Below are positions 48,990 to 56,749 of a stretch of DNA of 64,000 nt, one piece after another. The notes below the pieces were generated by a model. The model searched no databases. It was not told where the DNA came from and was given only the letters and a program-made list of their open reading frames with translations. Position 1 is the stretch's first letter. The number at the start of each line of letters is the position of its first letter. Origin of the DNA: Muribaculum sp. Lineage in GTDB: Bacteria; Bacillota; Clostridia; Lachnospirales; Lachnospiraceae. Both the position numbers and the translations under genes were made by a program. The stretch covers positions 1 through 64,000 of the forward strand of contig JAMPHH010000011.1 in NCBI GenBank assembly GCA_023663505.1, written 5' to 3'.

Positions 48990-49331
48990 ATGTTGAAAAC
49001 TATATAGTATACAATGCAATGAAGGGAAGGAGTACTGCCAAATTACTTTTCACAGAGAGCTGCCGGTTGGTGAGAGGCGCGTTAAGCTTGGTAGGAAATA
49101 CGTCCCGGAGCAGCAAACCGAAATGTATCTGCAGGTGCAGAGTAGGCTTTGACGGTGGGCACCGATATCTGCCAGAGGTATTAATGACACAGGAGTCCTA
49201 TAGGGCGACAGTGGCATATGATACCCGACGAGCCGCAGGGTGTGAATCCTGCGGGAACATTAGGTGGTACAGCGAGCATGACTCGCCCTTTTGAATTCCA
49301 ACCGGAATCAGAAGGGTGGTCATGCTTTTTT
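48990..49331 (+). ncRNA. T-box riboswitch controlling tyrS
   Basis: The ~340-base leader has a stem I region with GGAAATACGTCC, in which UAC (49099-49101) fits as the tyrosine specifier codon. The T-box core AGGTGGTACAGCG lies at 49262-49274. Its UGGU can pair with the ACCA end of uncharged tRNA-Tyr. The competing terminator pairs AGCATGAC (49275-49282) with GTCATGCT (49319-49326), with CCCTT..GGAATTCC-type pairing inside, and ends in a T6 tract at 49326-49331. Uncharged tRNA-Tyr should favour the antiterminator and switch on tyrS. Confidence 0.93.
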
Positions 49332-49383
49332 GCGCGAAGTGTAAAAGTGCGAGCAATAAGGACAAGAAAAGGAGAAAAGAAAG

Positions 49384-50610
49384 ATGCAGATTTTTGAAGA
49401 ATTAAAGGCGAGAGGGCTTTTGGCACAGCTTACGGATGAGGAGGAAATACGGGAGCTTGTAAACACCGGGAAGGCAACCTTTTATATTGGCTTTGACCCG
49501 ACCGCGGACAGTCTCCATGTGGGGCATTTTATGGCGCTTTGTCTGATGAAGCGTTTGCAGATGGCGGGCAACAGACCTATCGCGTTGATCGGAGGCGGTA
49601 CGGGCATGATTGGAGACCCTTCCGGCAGGACGGATATGCGCACCATGATGACCACGGAAATGATCGACCACAATTGCGAGTGCTTCAAGAAGCAGATGAG
49701 CCGCTTCATCGAGTTTGGCGAGGACAAGGCGCTGATGGTGAACAATGCGGACTGGCTGCGCGATCTGAATTATATTGAGTTCTTGCGGGAGGTGGGAGCG
49801 CATTTTTCCGTGAACCGCATGTTGACTGCCGAGTGTTATAAGCAGCGTATGGAGAAGGGCTTGAGCTTCTTGGAATTTAATTACATGATCATGCAGTCCT
49901 ATGATTTCTTGGAGCTGTTTAAACGGTACGGGTGTAATATGCAGTTTGGCGGTGATGACCAGTGGAGCAATATGTTGGGCGGCACGGAGCTGATACGCCG
50001 CAAACTGGGCAAGGACGCTTACGCCATGACAATCACGCTTTTGTTGAATTCCGAGGGCAAGAAGATGGGCAAGACCCAGAAGGGAGCCGTGTGGCTTGAC
50101 CCCAACAAGACGTCGCCCTTCGAGTTCTATCAATACTGGCGCAACGTCGGGGACGCAGACGTGCTGAACTGTATACGTATGCTGACGTTCCTGCCCTTGG
50201 AGCAGATCGATGAAATGGACAAATGGGAGGGCAGCCAGCTCAATCAGGCAAAGGAGATTCTTGCGTTTGAGCTTACCAAGCTGGTGCATGGCGAGGAGGA
50301 GGCTGCCAAGTCTCAGGAGAGCGCAAGAGCGTTGTTTGCGGGTGGAGCTGCCGCCGAGATGCCGACCTGTGAGCTGACGGAGGCGGATTTTGTAGATGGC
50401 AAAATCGATATTCTGGGCGTGCTTGCCACATCGGGTCTCACCGCGTCCCGTTCTGAGGCGCGCCGCGCGGTAGAGCAGGGCGGCGTCACCGTGGACGGCG
50501 AGAAAATTTCGGATATTAAGACCGTATATGAGCCGGAGCAGCTTGCGGGGGAAGGCATCGTGGTAAAGCGGGGCAAAAAGAATTTCAAGCGTGTTGTGAT
50601 GAAGAAGTAA
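49384..50610 (+). CDS. tyrS: Tyrosyl-tRNA synthetase
   Basis: A 408-residue class I aminoacyl-tRNA synthetase. The HIGH-like motif appears as SLHVGHFMALCLMK near residue 45, tyrosine-binding segments include YDFLELFKRYGCNMQFGGDDQWSNMLGG, and the KMSKS-like loop is KKMGKTQKGAVWL. The C-terminal S4 RNA-binding domain (ATSGLTASRSEARRAVEQGGVTVDGEKISD) closes it. AAGGAG lies nine bases before ATG. It is regulated by the T-box leader just upstream. Confidence 0.98.
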   Translation: MQIFEELKARGLLAQLTDEEEIRELVNTGKATFYIGFDPTADSLHVGHFMALCLMKRLQMAGNRPIALIGGGTGMIGDPSGRTDMRTMMTTEMIDHNCECFKKQMSRFIEFGEDKALMVNNADWLRDLNYIEFLREVGAHFSVNRMLTAECYKQRMEKGLSFLEFNYMIMQSYDFLELFKRYGCNMQFGGDDQWSNMLGGTELIRRKLGKDAYAMTITLLLNSEGKKMGKTQKGAVWLDPNKTSPFEFYQYWRNVGDADVLNCIRMLTFLPLEQIDEMDKWEGSQLNQAKEILAFELTKLVHGEEEAAKSQESARALFAGGAAAEMPTCELTEADFVDGKIDILGVLATSGLTASRSEARRAVEQGGVTVDGEKISDIKTVYEPEQLAGEGIVVKRGKKNFKRVVMKK

Positions 50611-50622
50611 TTCATAGAAATA

Positions 50623-50792
50623 GTAACAGTTCAGCCCGCTCATGAAAAGATTTAGTTACTATTCACGGTGCAACCGCGAGAGATTTTGATGCGTATTCTG
50701 CATCAAAATCCGAGACAGAAGATTTATAATCAGTGCTTTGTGTGCAAGCACCCATGCACAGCTTACAAATTTTTTCATGGTTGAACTGTTAC
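50623..50792. repeat. 170-bp palindromic element with inner hairpins, before spoIVA
   Basis: GTAACAGTTCAGCC (50623-50636) mirrors GGTTGAACTGTTAC (50779-50792) with one wobble, and CATGAAAA/TTTTCATG extends the stem inwards. Inside are a perfect 11-bp hairpin GATTTTGATGC/GCATCAAAATC (50682-50710), a hairpin GTGCTT/AAGCAC (50733-50751), and an AATAGTAAC/GTTACTATT pair. Bases 50655-50672 are identical over 18 nt to the prs leader (27424-27441, opposite strand). It shares its ends with the element at 52365-52454 on the other side of spoIVA. Confidence 0.8.
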
Positions 50793-50797
50793 AAGAA

Positions 50798-50824
50798 ATA
50801 TTTATCACCTTGGTTGCATATAAA
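50798..50824 (+). promoter_or_regulatory. SigE-type promoter of spoIVA
   Basis: ATATT (50798-50802), 14 bp and CATATAAA (50817-50824) fit the SigE pattern (ATATT ... CATACAnT) with two -10 mismatches. spoIVA is a SigE gene in Bacillus and Clostridia, which supports the call. The spacing to the start codon is about 30 bp. Confidence 0.5.
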
Positions 50825-50853
50825 TATAGCAGTATCGGCAGGAGGTTTTGGAT

Positions 50854-52338
50854 ATGGATTATGCAACCAATCATACATACGACTTGTATTCTGACATACA
50901 GAGGCGTACCGGCGGCGAGATCTACATAGGCGTCTTAGGTCCCGTGCGCACGGGCAAATCCACTTTTATCAAGCGTTTTATGGACGAAATGGTGCTGCCC
51001 AATATGGAGGACGAACATGCACTGGCGAGGGCTATGGACGAATTGCCCCAGAGCGCGGGCGGTAAGACCATCACCACCACAGAGCCCAAGTTCATACCGA
51101 ACGAGGCGGCTCAGATCAAGCTGAATGATGATGTGGAGCTTAAGGTTCGGCTGATCGACTGTGTGGGTTATATGGTGGACGGCGCGGCGGGGCATTTGGA
51201 GGAGGATCAGGAGCGAATGGTGAAGACCCCTTGGTTTGAGGAGGAGATTCCCTTCACGCAGGCGGCGGAGATCGGCACGGATAAGGTGATGAACGATCAT
51301 TCCACGATTGGGTTGGTAGTGACCACGGACGGCAGCTTCTCGGAGATTCCAAGGAGCAGTTATATTGACGCGGAGGAGAAGACCATCAATGCCCTGCAGC
51401 ACATACATAAACCTTTTCTGGTGCTGTTGAACAGCCAGAAGCCCTATTCCGAGGAAACCAAGCGTCTTGCGGGGGAATTGGAGAGTAAATACAATGTATC
51501 CGTGCTTCCGGTCAACTGTGAGCAGTTGAAAAAGGAGGATATCAACAGCATCTTGGAGCATGTGCTGTATGAATTCCCCGTTTCGGCAATCGAGTTCTAC
51601 ATGCCCAAGTGGGTGGAGATGCTGCCCGGGGACAATCGAATGAAGCAGGAGATCATGGAGCGCGTTCGGGAGCTTATGAAGGACTATGAGCGCATCAGAG
51701 ATGTGCAGGAGCGTCCGATACAGATGGAGAGTGAGTATGTAAAGCGCTGCAAGATGGACGGGATCCACTTGGACGACGGCGTGATCCGCATACAGATGGA
51801 CGTGGACGAAGCCTATTATTATGAGATGCTTTCAGAGATGATCGGGGAGCAGATTCATGATGAATATCAGCTTATGGGTAAGCTTAAGGAATTTGCCTCC
51901 ATGCAGAGGGAATATGCGAAGGTGTTAAACGCCGTGAGCATGGTGCGCGGGAAGGGCTATGGCGTGGTGACTCCTGAGAAGGAGGAGATCAAGCTAGAGA
52001 AGCCCGAGCTGATCCGCCACGGCAACAAATTCGGCGTGAAGATCAAGGCGGTCAGCCCCTCTATTCATATGATCCGCGCGAATATAGAGACCGAGATCGC
52101 TCCCATTGTGGGCAATGAGCAGCAGGCGGAGGATTTGATACGGTTCATCAATCAGGCGGACGGAGAAGATGGCATCTGGGGAACGAATATCTTCGGCAAA
52201 ACGGTGGAGCAGCTTGTAAACGACGGAATCACCGCGAAGGTGGCAGTAATTGGGGAGGAAAGCCAGATCAAGCTGCAGGATACCATGCAGAAGATCGTCA
52301 ACGACAGCAACGGCGGCATGGTATGTATCATCATTTGA
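50854..52338 (+). CDS. spoIVA: Stage IV sporulation protein A
   Basis: A 494-residue ATPase that polymerises on the outer forespore membrane and forms the base of the spore coat. Walker A GPVRTGKST at residues 29-37, switch-like GKTITTTEPKFIPNEAA, LIDCVGYMVDGAAGH (Walker B region) and LVVTTDGSF follow. The middle and C-terminal domains end in the characteristic NDSNGGMVCIII. Length matches the family. GGAGG stands eight bases before ATG 50854; a TTG two codons earlier is less likely. Palindromic elements with common ends flank the gene on both sides. Confidence 0.97.
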   Translation: MDYATNHTYDLYSDIQRRTGGEIYIGVLGPVRTGKSTFIKRFMDEMVLPNMEDEHALARAMDELPQSAGGKTITTTEPKFIPNEAAQIKLNDDVELKVRLIDCVGYMVDGAAGHLEEDQERMVKTPWFEEEIPFTQAAEIGTDKVMNDHSTIGLVVTTDGSFSEIPRSSYIDAEEKTINALQHIHKPFLVLLNSQKPYSEETKRLAGELESKYNVSVLPVNCEQLKKEDINSILEHVLYEFPVSAIEFYMPKWVEMLPGDNRMKQEIMERVRELMKDYERIRDVQERPIQMESEYVKRCKMDGIHLDDGVIRIQMDVDEAYYYEMLSEMIGEQIHDEYQLMGKLKEFASMQREYAKVLNAVSMVRGKGYGVVTPEKEEIKLEKPELIRHGNKFGVKIKAVSPSIHMIRANIETEIAPIVGNEQQAEDLIRFINQADGEDGIWGTNIFGKTVEQLVNDGITAKVAVIGEESQIKLQDTMQKIVNDSNGGMVCIII

Positions 52339-52364
52339 GTAACACGGTTTTGTGTGGTACAGTG

Positions 52365-52454
52365 TAACAGTTCAGCCCTCACATTCATAAAAGCGTCTGC
52401 TACGCATCTGTCGCCGCTACGCAGCTCATCTTTTATTTCATGGCTGAACTGTTA
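52365..52454. repeat. 90-bp palindromic element between spoIVA and the membrane glycosyltransferase
   Basis: TAACAGTTCAGCC (52365-52377) mirrors GGCTGAACTGTTA (52442-52454) perfectly over 13 bp. Inside, ATAAAAG pairs with CTTTTAT, and GCTACGC occurs twice. The right arm runs into the minus-strand gene and encodes its last residues (LTVQP before TGA). It lies between convergent genes and could terminate both. Confidence 0.8.
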
Positions 52455-53892
52455 GTTGCGTATAGTATGGGAATGCATAGCCATACACCGTTGTGAGCAG
52501 GGCTATGACAATCAAAAATGTCACGCATACAAAAATGCCTGTGAGCAGATAATCTGTAATCTTGCTGCTTGCGGGCTTTTTGCCTGTATTCAGACGGGAG
52601 AGGAGCTGTCCTAGTATCCTGATTCCCTTTTCCATGCCGCGGACACAATAGTAGCTTAGGGGGATCAGGACGGGCATGATATAGCGTCCCTGAGGCTGGC
52701 AATCCATATTGTAGGAGTAGATTACGCTCAGGACACAGGGCATCAAAATACAGAAAACCATATTTCCATGAAAGAATCTGCCGATGACGGGACGGTCGGC
52801 AAAGAGCGCCGTATCCCCGCAGTCGGGAAGCCAATCGTTCCGCACACGCTTGGAGGCGCAGGGAATCAGGCATAGGGGAAGAGATATCGCGAACAGGTAT
52901 TTATAAAAGCGGTAAATCCACATGGCGGTGGTTACTATCATGGGACCGTACATACTGATAAAGCTGTTGATGGTCAAGACACAGAAGTCTGAGCTCCAAA
53001 GCATCTGCGGAACCGTATAGCCCATTGTCCGGTATGTGGTTCTGGCGCCGGGCTTTAGATTCTCATCGCCAAAGATCGTGCCACAAATGTCGCGGGTGCG
53101 CAGCCCCAGGAAATCTCCGTCATACAGCAGGTAGCTTCGGATAAACCACCAACCGATTCCCAACAGGACGATGGCGCTTATCAGGCACCCTTTTTGCAGG
53201 AAAGGCTTCCAGTCAAGGCGCAGCCTGTTCTCCCGAAGCGAGAGATAATTGGCGGCAAAAAGCAGAATACAGCTCAATATAAAGCCGTATGCATTATAAT
53301 AGGACAAGGCGCAGAAAATAATGCCTATGGACATGATGATGCACGAGGAATAGGCAAATCGGTCCTGCAGGCAGCAGGTCAAGCCGTAGAGCATGATGGC
53401 GATGGACATCATACAGCAGGAATCCGTGTTCACATAGGTGTGAATAAATATACTCTGGGGCAGGAACATGGTCAAGAAACAGAGCAAATACTGCAGGCGT
53501 TTATCTGAAAACCATTTTCGGCTGAGCTTAAGCACAAAGACAGCCATGACCAGTCCGAACGCAAAGTCCACTAATCGGGCGGAATAGAGCAGGATATCCG
53601 CATCGGAGGTAAAAAGCTTTACCACATACATGAAATATCCCTGTATCATGTAAGGCAGGATTGGCTGAAAGGCATAAGAAAATCCATAGCCGGGAATGCG
53701 GATTGATTCCTCATAGCCGTTGGGAAGGGTGCCGTGCTCCGCGATATATTGGGGAATGAGATAGCGGTTAAACTCGTCCGGCGGGTCCCCAAAGGGCTGC
53801 TTGAAAAGGAGAGATAACCCTATTAAGCAATAAAGGGCGAAATAGAGAAGCATGATCCAATATTCCCATTTCTCCGGTTTTGGTCTTGTCAT
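52438..53892 (-). CDS. Polytopic membrane glycosyltransferase-like protein (GT-C type)
   Basis: A 484-residue protein with about 11-12 hydrophobic segments. The first extracellular loop carries FGDPPDEFNRYLIPQYIAEHGTLP, an acidic D-x-x-D/E pattern after helix 1 that is typical of GT-C lipid-linked sugar transferases (GT39/ArnT/DUF2142-like). TMFLPQSIFIHTYVNTDSCCMM and NMDCQPQGRYIMPVLIPLSYY resemble the R-Y-x-x-P late motif of this group. The likely role is sugar transfer from a polyprenyl carrier at the outer membrane face; the acceptor is unknown. The C-terminal residues are encoded by the repeat element at 52365-52454. Confidence 0.75.
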   Translation of the reverse strand: MTRPKPEKWEYWIMLLYFALYCLIGLSLLFKQPFGDPPDEFNRYLIPQYIAEHGTLPNGYEESIRIPGYGFSYAFQPILPYMIQGYFMYVVKLFTSDADILLYSARLVDFAFGLVMAVFVLKLSRKWFSDKRLQYLLCFLTMFLPQSIFIHTYVNTDSCCMMSIAIMLYGLTCCLQDRFAYSSCIIMSIGIIFCALSYYNAYGFILSCILLFAANYLSLRENRLRLDWKPFLQKGCLISAIVLLGIGWWFIRSYLLYDGDFLGLRTRDICGTIFGDENLKPGARTTYRTMGYTVPQMLWSSDFCVLTINSFISMYGPMIVTTAMWIYRFYKYLFAISLPLCLIPCASKRVRNDWLPDCGDTALFADRPVIGRFFHGNMVFCILMPCVLSVIYSYNMDCQPQGRYIMPVLIPLSYYCVRGMEKGIRILGQLLSRLNTGKKPASSKITDYLLTGIFVCVTFLIVIALLTTVYGYAFPYYTQLTVQP

Positions 53893-54023
53893 ATCGCAGG
53901 GCTTCCTTTCCTGAGTGAGTCATGTTACGGTTGTTGCGCCTATTCAAGTATTATATCACAATTAAATTGCTTTTTATATGGTTTTTTTGTATAATACAAT
54001 ATATTCACAGAAGGGAGATTGCT
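53893..54023. other. Divergent intergenic region before punA
   Basis: This 131-bp A+T-rich gap holds the start regions of the glycosyltransferase-like gene (minus) and of punA. TTGTATAATAC near 53987 contains a TATAAT-like -10 for punA, but no certain -35 was found. An open frame continues upstream of punA through it but looks non-coding. Confidence 0.4.
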
Positions 54024-54857
54024 ATGGGTGGACAACATGCTTATGAGAAATTAACCGATTGCTTGAGGACGGTGCGTGAAAGGATTGATTTTACACCCAA
54101 GGTCGCCATTGTCCTTGGCTCCGGTCTGGGTGACTACGCGGAGCAGCTTCGCGTGGAGGCGGAGCTTCCCTATCACGAGATTGCGGGTTTTCCTGTCTCG
54201 ACGGTGCCGGGACATGCGGGGAAATTTATTTTCGGGTACATCGACGATATTCCGGTTGTCTGTATGAAGGGACGTGTGCATTATTATGAGGGCTATGATA
54301 TCTCGGACGTGGTGCTGCCCGTGAGACTGATGCGGTTGCTCGGCGCGGAGATATTATTTCTCGCCAATGCGGCGGGCGGCGTGAATACCTCCTTCCATGC
54401 GGGGGATTTGATGCTGATCAAGGATCATATTGCCATGTTTGCGCCTAATCCTTTGATTGGACCCAATATTGAGGAGCTGGGGACAAGGTTCCCCGACATG
54501 AGCGCTGTCTATGACAGAGAGTTACAGCAGGTGATCAAGGATAAAGCGGCGGAAAACGGGATTTATCTGCAGGAGGGGGTTTATGCGCAGCTTACGGGAC
54601 CTTCTTATGAGTCTCCGGCAGATGTGCGTGTATTGCGTGCGTTGGGCTGTGACGCGGTGGGTATGAGCACCGTGGTGGAGGCGATTGCCGCCAGACATTG
54701 CGGGCTGCGCGTGTGCGGAATCTCCTGTATAAGCAATCCGGCTGCGGGAATGTCTGACGCGCCCTTGAACCACAAGGAGGTGCAGGAGGCGGCGGATATG
54801 GCGGCGCCCCGTTTCAAGAAGCTGGTGACGGAATCCGTGAAGGGATTTCAGATATAA
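54024..54857 (+). CDS. punA: Purine-nucleoside phosphorylase (PNP-I, trimeric type)
   Basis: A 277-residue enzyme splitting inosine and guanosine with phosphate. Motifs are VAIVLGSGLGDYAEQL, IAGFPVSTVPGHAGKFIFG, VCMKGRVHYYEGYDISDVVLPVRLM, LANAAGGVN, YAQLTGPSYESPADVRVLRALGCDAVGMSTV and the base-binding CISNPAAGMSDAPLNHKEV. ATG 54024 has AAGGGAG seven bases upstream. It opens a salvage group: cytidine deaminase and an amidohydrolase follow. A structured repeat element separates it from cdd. Confidence 0.95.
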   Translation: MGGQHAYEKLTDCLRTVRERIDFTPKVAIVLGSGLGDYAEQLRVEAELPYHEIAGFPVSTVPGHAGKFIFGYIDDIPVVCMKGRVHYYEGYDISDVVLPVRLMRLLGAEILFLANAAGGVNTSFHAGDLMLIKDHIAMFAPNPLIGPNIEELGTRFPDMSAVYDRELQQVIKDKAAENGIYLQEGVYAQLTGPSYESPADVRVLRALGCDAVGMSTVVEAIAARHCGLRVCGISCISNPAAGMSDAPLNHKEVQEAADMAAPRFKKLVTESVKGFQI

Positions 54858-54964
54858 GTGCGAGAAGAAATTCTAACCCTGCAAAGTACGCAGGATAAGA
54901 ATTTCTACGGTTCGCAAGGCGAACCTTTCTCGCACGGAAGAATGCCAAGAACGGGCATTCTTCC
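54858..54964. repeat. Multi-hairpin palindromic element after punA
   Basis: The outer arms GTGCGAGAA (54858-54866) and TTCTCGCAC (54927-54935) enclose AGAAATTCT/AGAATTTCT (54866-54874 with 54898-54906), CCTGC/GCAGG (54878-54894) and GGTTCGC/GCGAACC (54909-54925). This gives a cloverleaf-like fold. A perfect 11-bp hairpin GGAAGAATGCC/GGCATTCTTCC (54936-54964) follows at once. It fills most of the gap to cdd and has no T tract. Confidence 0.85.
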
Positions 54965-55018
54965 CGCAAATTGATTGTGCAGGGCAAAGCTTGGCATGAC
55001 GGGAGGTGTAGGATAAGC

Positions 55019-55438
55019 ATGACAGAGCAGCAGATAAATGATTTAATAACGGCGGCGCTCGCGGCTCGCGGAAATGCATATGCGCCATACTCTCACTACG
55101 CGGTGGGGGCGGCTCTGCTTTTGGAGAACGGTGATGTCTATTGCGGGTGCAATATAGAGAACGCTTCCTATGGGGCGTCGAACTGTGCGGAGCGGACGGC
55201 GTTTTTCAAGGCGGTGAGCGAGGGGCGGCGGGACTTTAGAGCCATTGCCATCGCCGGAGGTATGGAGGGACAGGAGCCTGCGGACTATGCTTACCCGTGC
55301 GGAATCTGCCGACAGGTGATGCAGGAGTTCTGCGGGCAGGACTTTCGGATTTATGTGGTCAAAAATAAAGAAGATTACAGGGAATATACGCTTGCGGAGC
55401 TTTTGCCCTGTGGATTTGGAGGAGCCTCGATTCAATGA
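55019..55438 (+). CDS. cdd: Cytidine deaminase
   Basis: A 139-residue tetrameric-type zinc enzyme converting cytidine and deoxycytidine to uridine forms. The N-terminus has AYAPYSHYAVGAALL, the zinc/catalytic motif is NCAERTAFFKAV (Cys and Glu), and the second zinc motif is YPCGICRQVMQEF (PCxxC). The C-terminal ELLPCGF is typical. ATG 55019 follows GTAGGATAAGC; an upstream in-frame start reads into repeat DNA. Its stop overlaps the start of the amidohydrolase gene by four bases. Confidence 0.96.
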   Translation: MTEQQINDLITAALAARGNAYAPYSHYAVGAALLLENGDVYCGCNIENASYGASNCAERTAFFKAVSEGRRDFRAIAIAGGMEGQEPADYAYPCGICRQVMQEFCGQDFRIYVVKNKEDYREYTLAELLPCGFGGASIQ

Positions 55439-56745
55439 ATATTCGTTTGTATAATGCAAGAATCCTTACCATGGAGAAGAATAAGCCGATCTTTGAGGGT
55501 GAGATCTGGATAAAAAATGAGAAAATCGCTTATGTGGCGACCGAGGAGGAGTTGAGGACGGAGTGGAACTCGGCGGACGTCCCCCGAATCGTCTGGGACG
55601 TCCAGTTGGATTGTCAGGGGAATCTCTTGATGCCCGGCTTTAAGGACGCCCACACGCACTCGGCAATGACATTCCTTCGTTCCTACGCAGATGATCTGCC
55701 CTTGAACCAATGGCTGAACGAGAAGGTGTTCCCCATGGAGGAGAAGCTTACGCCGGAGGATATCTATGAGCTGACCAAGCTGGCGGTCTTGGAGTATCTG
55801 ACAAGTGGGATCACCTCGATCTTTGACATGTATGTGAATCCTGAGGCGGTGGCGGAGGCGTGTATGGATATGGGTATGCGCTGTGTACTGGTTCCCGGAT
55901 TGAACAATTTTGTCTCGTCGCCGGATCAGGTGGAGGAGGAATATTTGAAGTGGAATAAGCGGGGAGCCCTGATTAGCTATCAGTTGGGATTCCATGCGGA
56001 ATACACCTGTTCCAAGGAGCTGTTATACAGGGTGTCGGAGCTGGCTCACAGACATCGTGCTCCGGTCTACGCGCATCTGGCGGAGACGGCGGAGGAGGTG
56101 GAGGGCTGCAAGGAGCGTTACGGCATGACCCCCACGGTGCTGTTGGATTCCATGGGAATATTTGAGTTTGGCGGAGGCGGCTTTCACTGTGTACACATGA
56201 CGCAGCAGGATATGGATATTCTGCGCATGAGACGCGTTCACGTGATCACCAATCCCGCCTCCAACCTTAAGCTTGCCAGTGGGATCGCTCCCATAGCGGA
56301 GTATGAGAAACGCAGGATTCCGGTGGCGATTGGCACGGACGGTCCCGCCAGTAACAATTGTCTGGATATGTTCAGGGAGATGTTCTTGGTTGCGGGCTTG
56401 AGCAAGGTGAGGGAGCACAACGCTGCGAGTCTGAATGCCGAGCGGGTTCTGCGTATGGCGACGGTACACGGGGCAAAGGCAATGCGGCTGAACAGGGCGG
56501 ATACCTTGTCCAAGGGAAAATGTGCGGATCTGATACTGATCGATCTGCATCAGCCGAACATGCAGCCCATGAATCATGACAATATCGTGGGCAATCTGGT
56601 TTACAGCGCAAGCAAGGCAAATGTACTGATGACAATGATAAATGGCAGGATTCTCTATCAGAATGGCGGCTTTAACGTGGGGGAGAGTCCGGAGCGCATT
56701 TACGGGAAATGCAATGCCATTTTAGAGCGTATGCTATCGAGGTAG
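55435..56745 (+). CDS. Amidohydrolase of the nucleoside/SAH deaminase family
   Basis: A 436-residue TIM-barrel metal-dependent deaminase. LLMPGFKDAHTHSAMTFLRSYADDLPLNQWL supplies the H-x-H metal pair, GFHAEYTCS the next His, VYAHLAETAEEVEGC the Glu/His, and VAIGTDGPASNNCLDMFREM the metal Asp. The D-D-L-P-L-x-x-W-L segment is characteristic of the 5'-methylthioadenosine/S-adenosylhomocysteine deaminase (MtaD) branch. Chemistry on an adenine-type base is inferred, since related members act on other amino-azines. It is coupled to cdd and follows punA, consistent with nucleoside salvage. Confidence 0.88.
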   Translation: MNIRLYNARILTMEKNKPIFEGEIWIKNEKIAYVATEEELRTEWNSADVPRIVWDVQLDCQGNLLMPGFKDAHTHSAMTFLRSYADDLPLNQWLNEKVFPMEEKLTPEDIYELTKLAVLEYLTSGITSIFDMYVNPEAVAEACMDMGMRCVLVPGLNNFVSSPDQVEEEYLKWNKRGALISYQLGFHAEYTCSKELLYRVSELAHRHRAPVYAHLAETAEEVEGCKERYGMTPTVLLDSMGIFEFGGGGFHCVHMTQQDMDILRMRRVHVITNPASNLKLASGIAPIAEYEKRRIPVAIGTDGPASNNCLDMFREMFLVAGLSKVREHNAASLNAERVLRMATVHGAKAMRLNRADTLSKGKCADLILIDLHQPNMQPMNHDNIVGNLVYSASKANVLMTMINGRILYQNGGFNVGESPERIYGKCNAILERMLSR

Positions 56746-56749
56746 GGCT

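Noticed and set aside
49402..50643. A 413-codon minus-strand frame opposite tyrS
   Set aside because: It mirrors tyrS and has no ribosome binding site or recognisable motif. The T-box and tyrS motifs on the plus strand decide the case.
53922..54023. N-terminal extension of punA in the same frame
   Set aside because: The extra residues come from A+T-rich promoter DNA; AAGGGAG before ATG 54024 and the family N-terminus place the start there.
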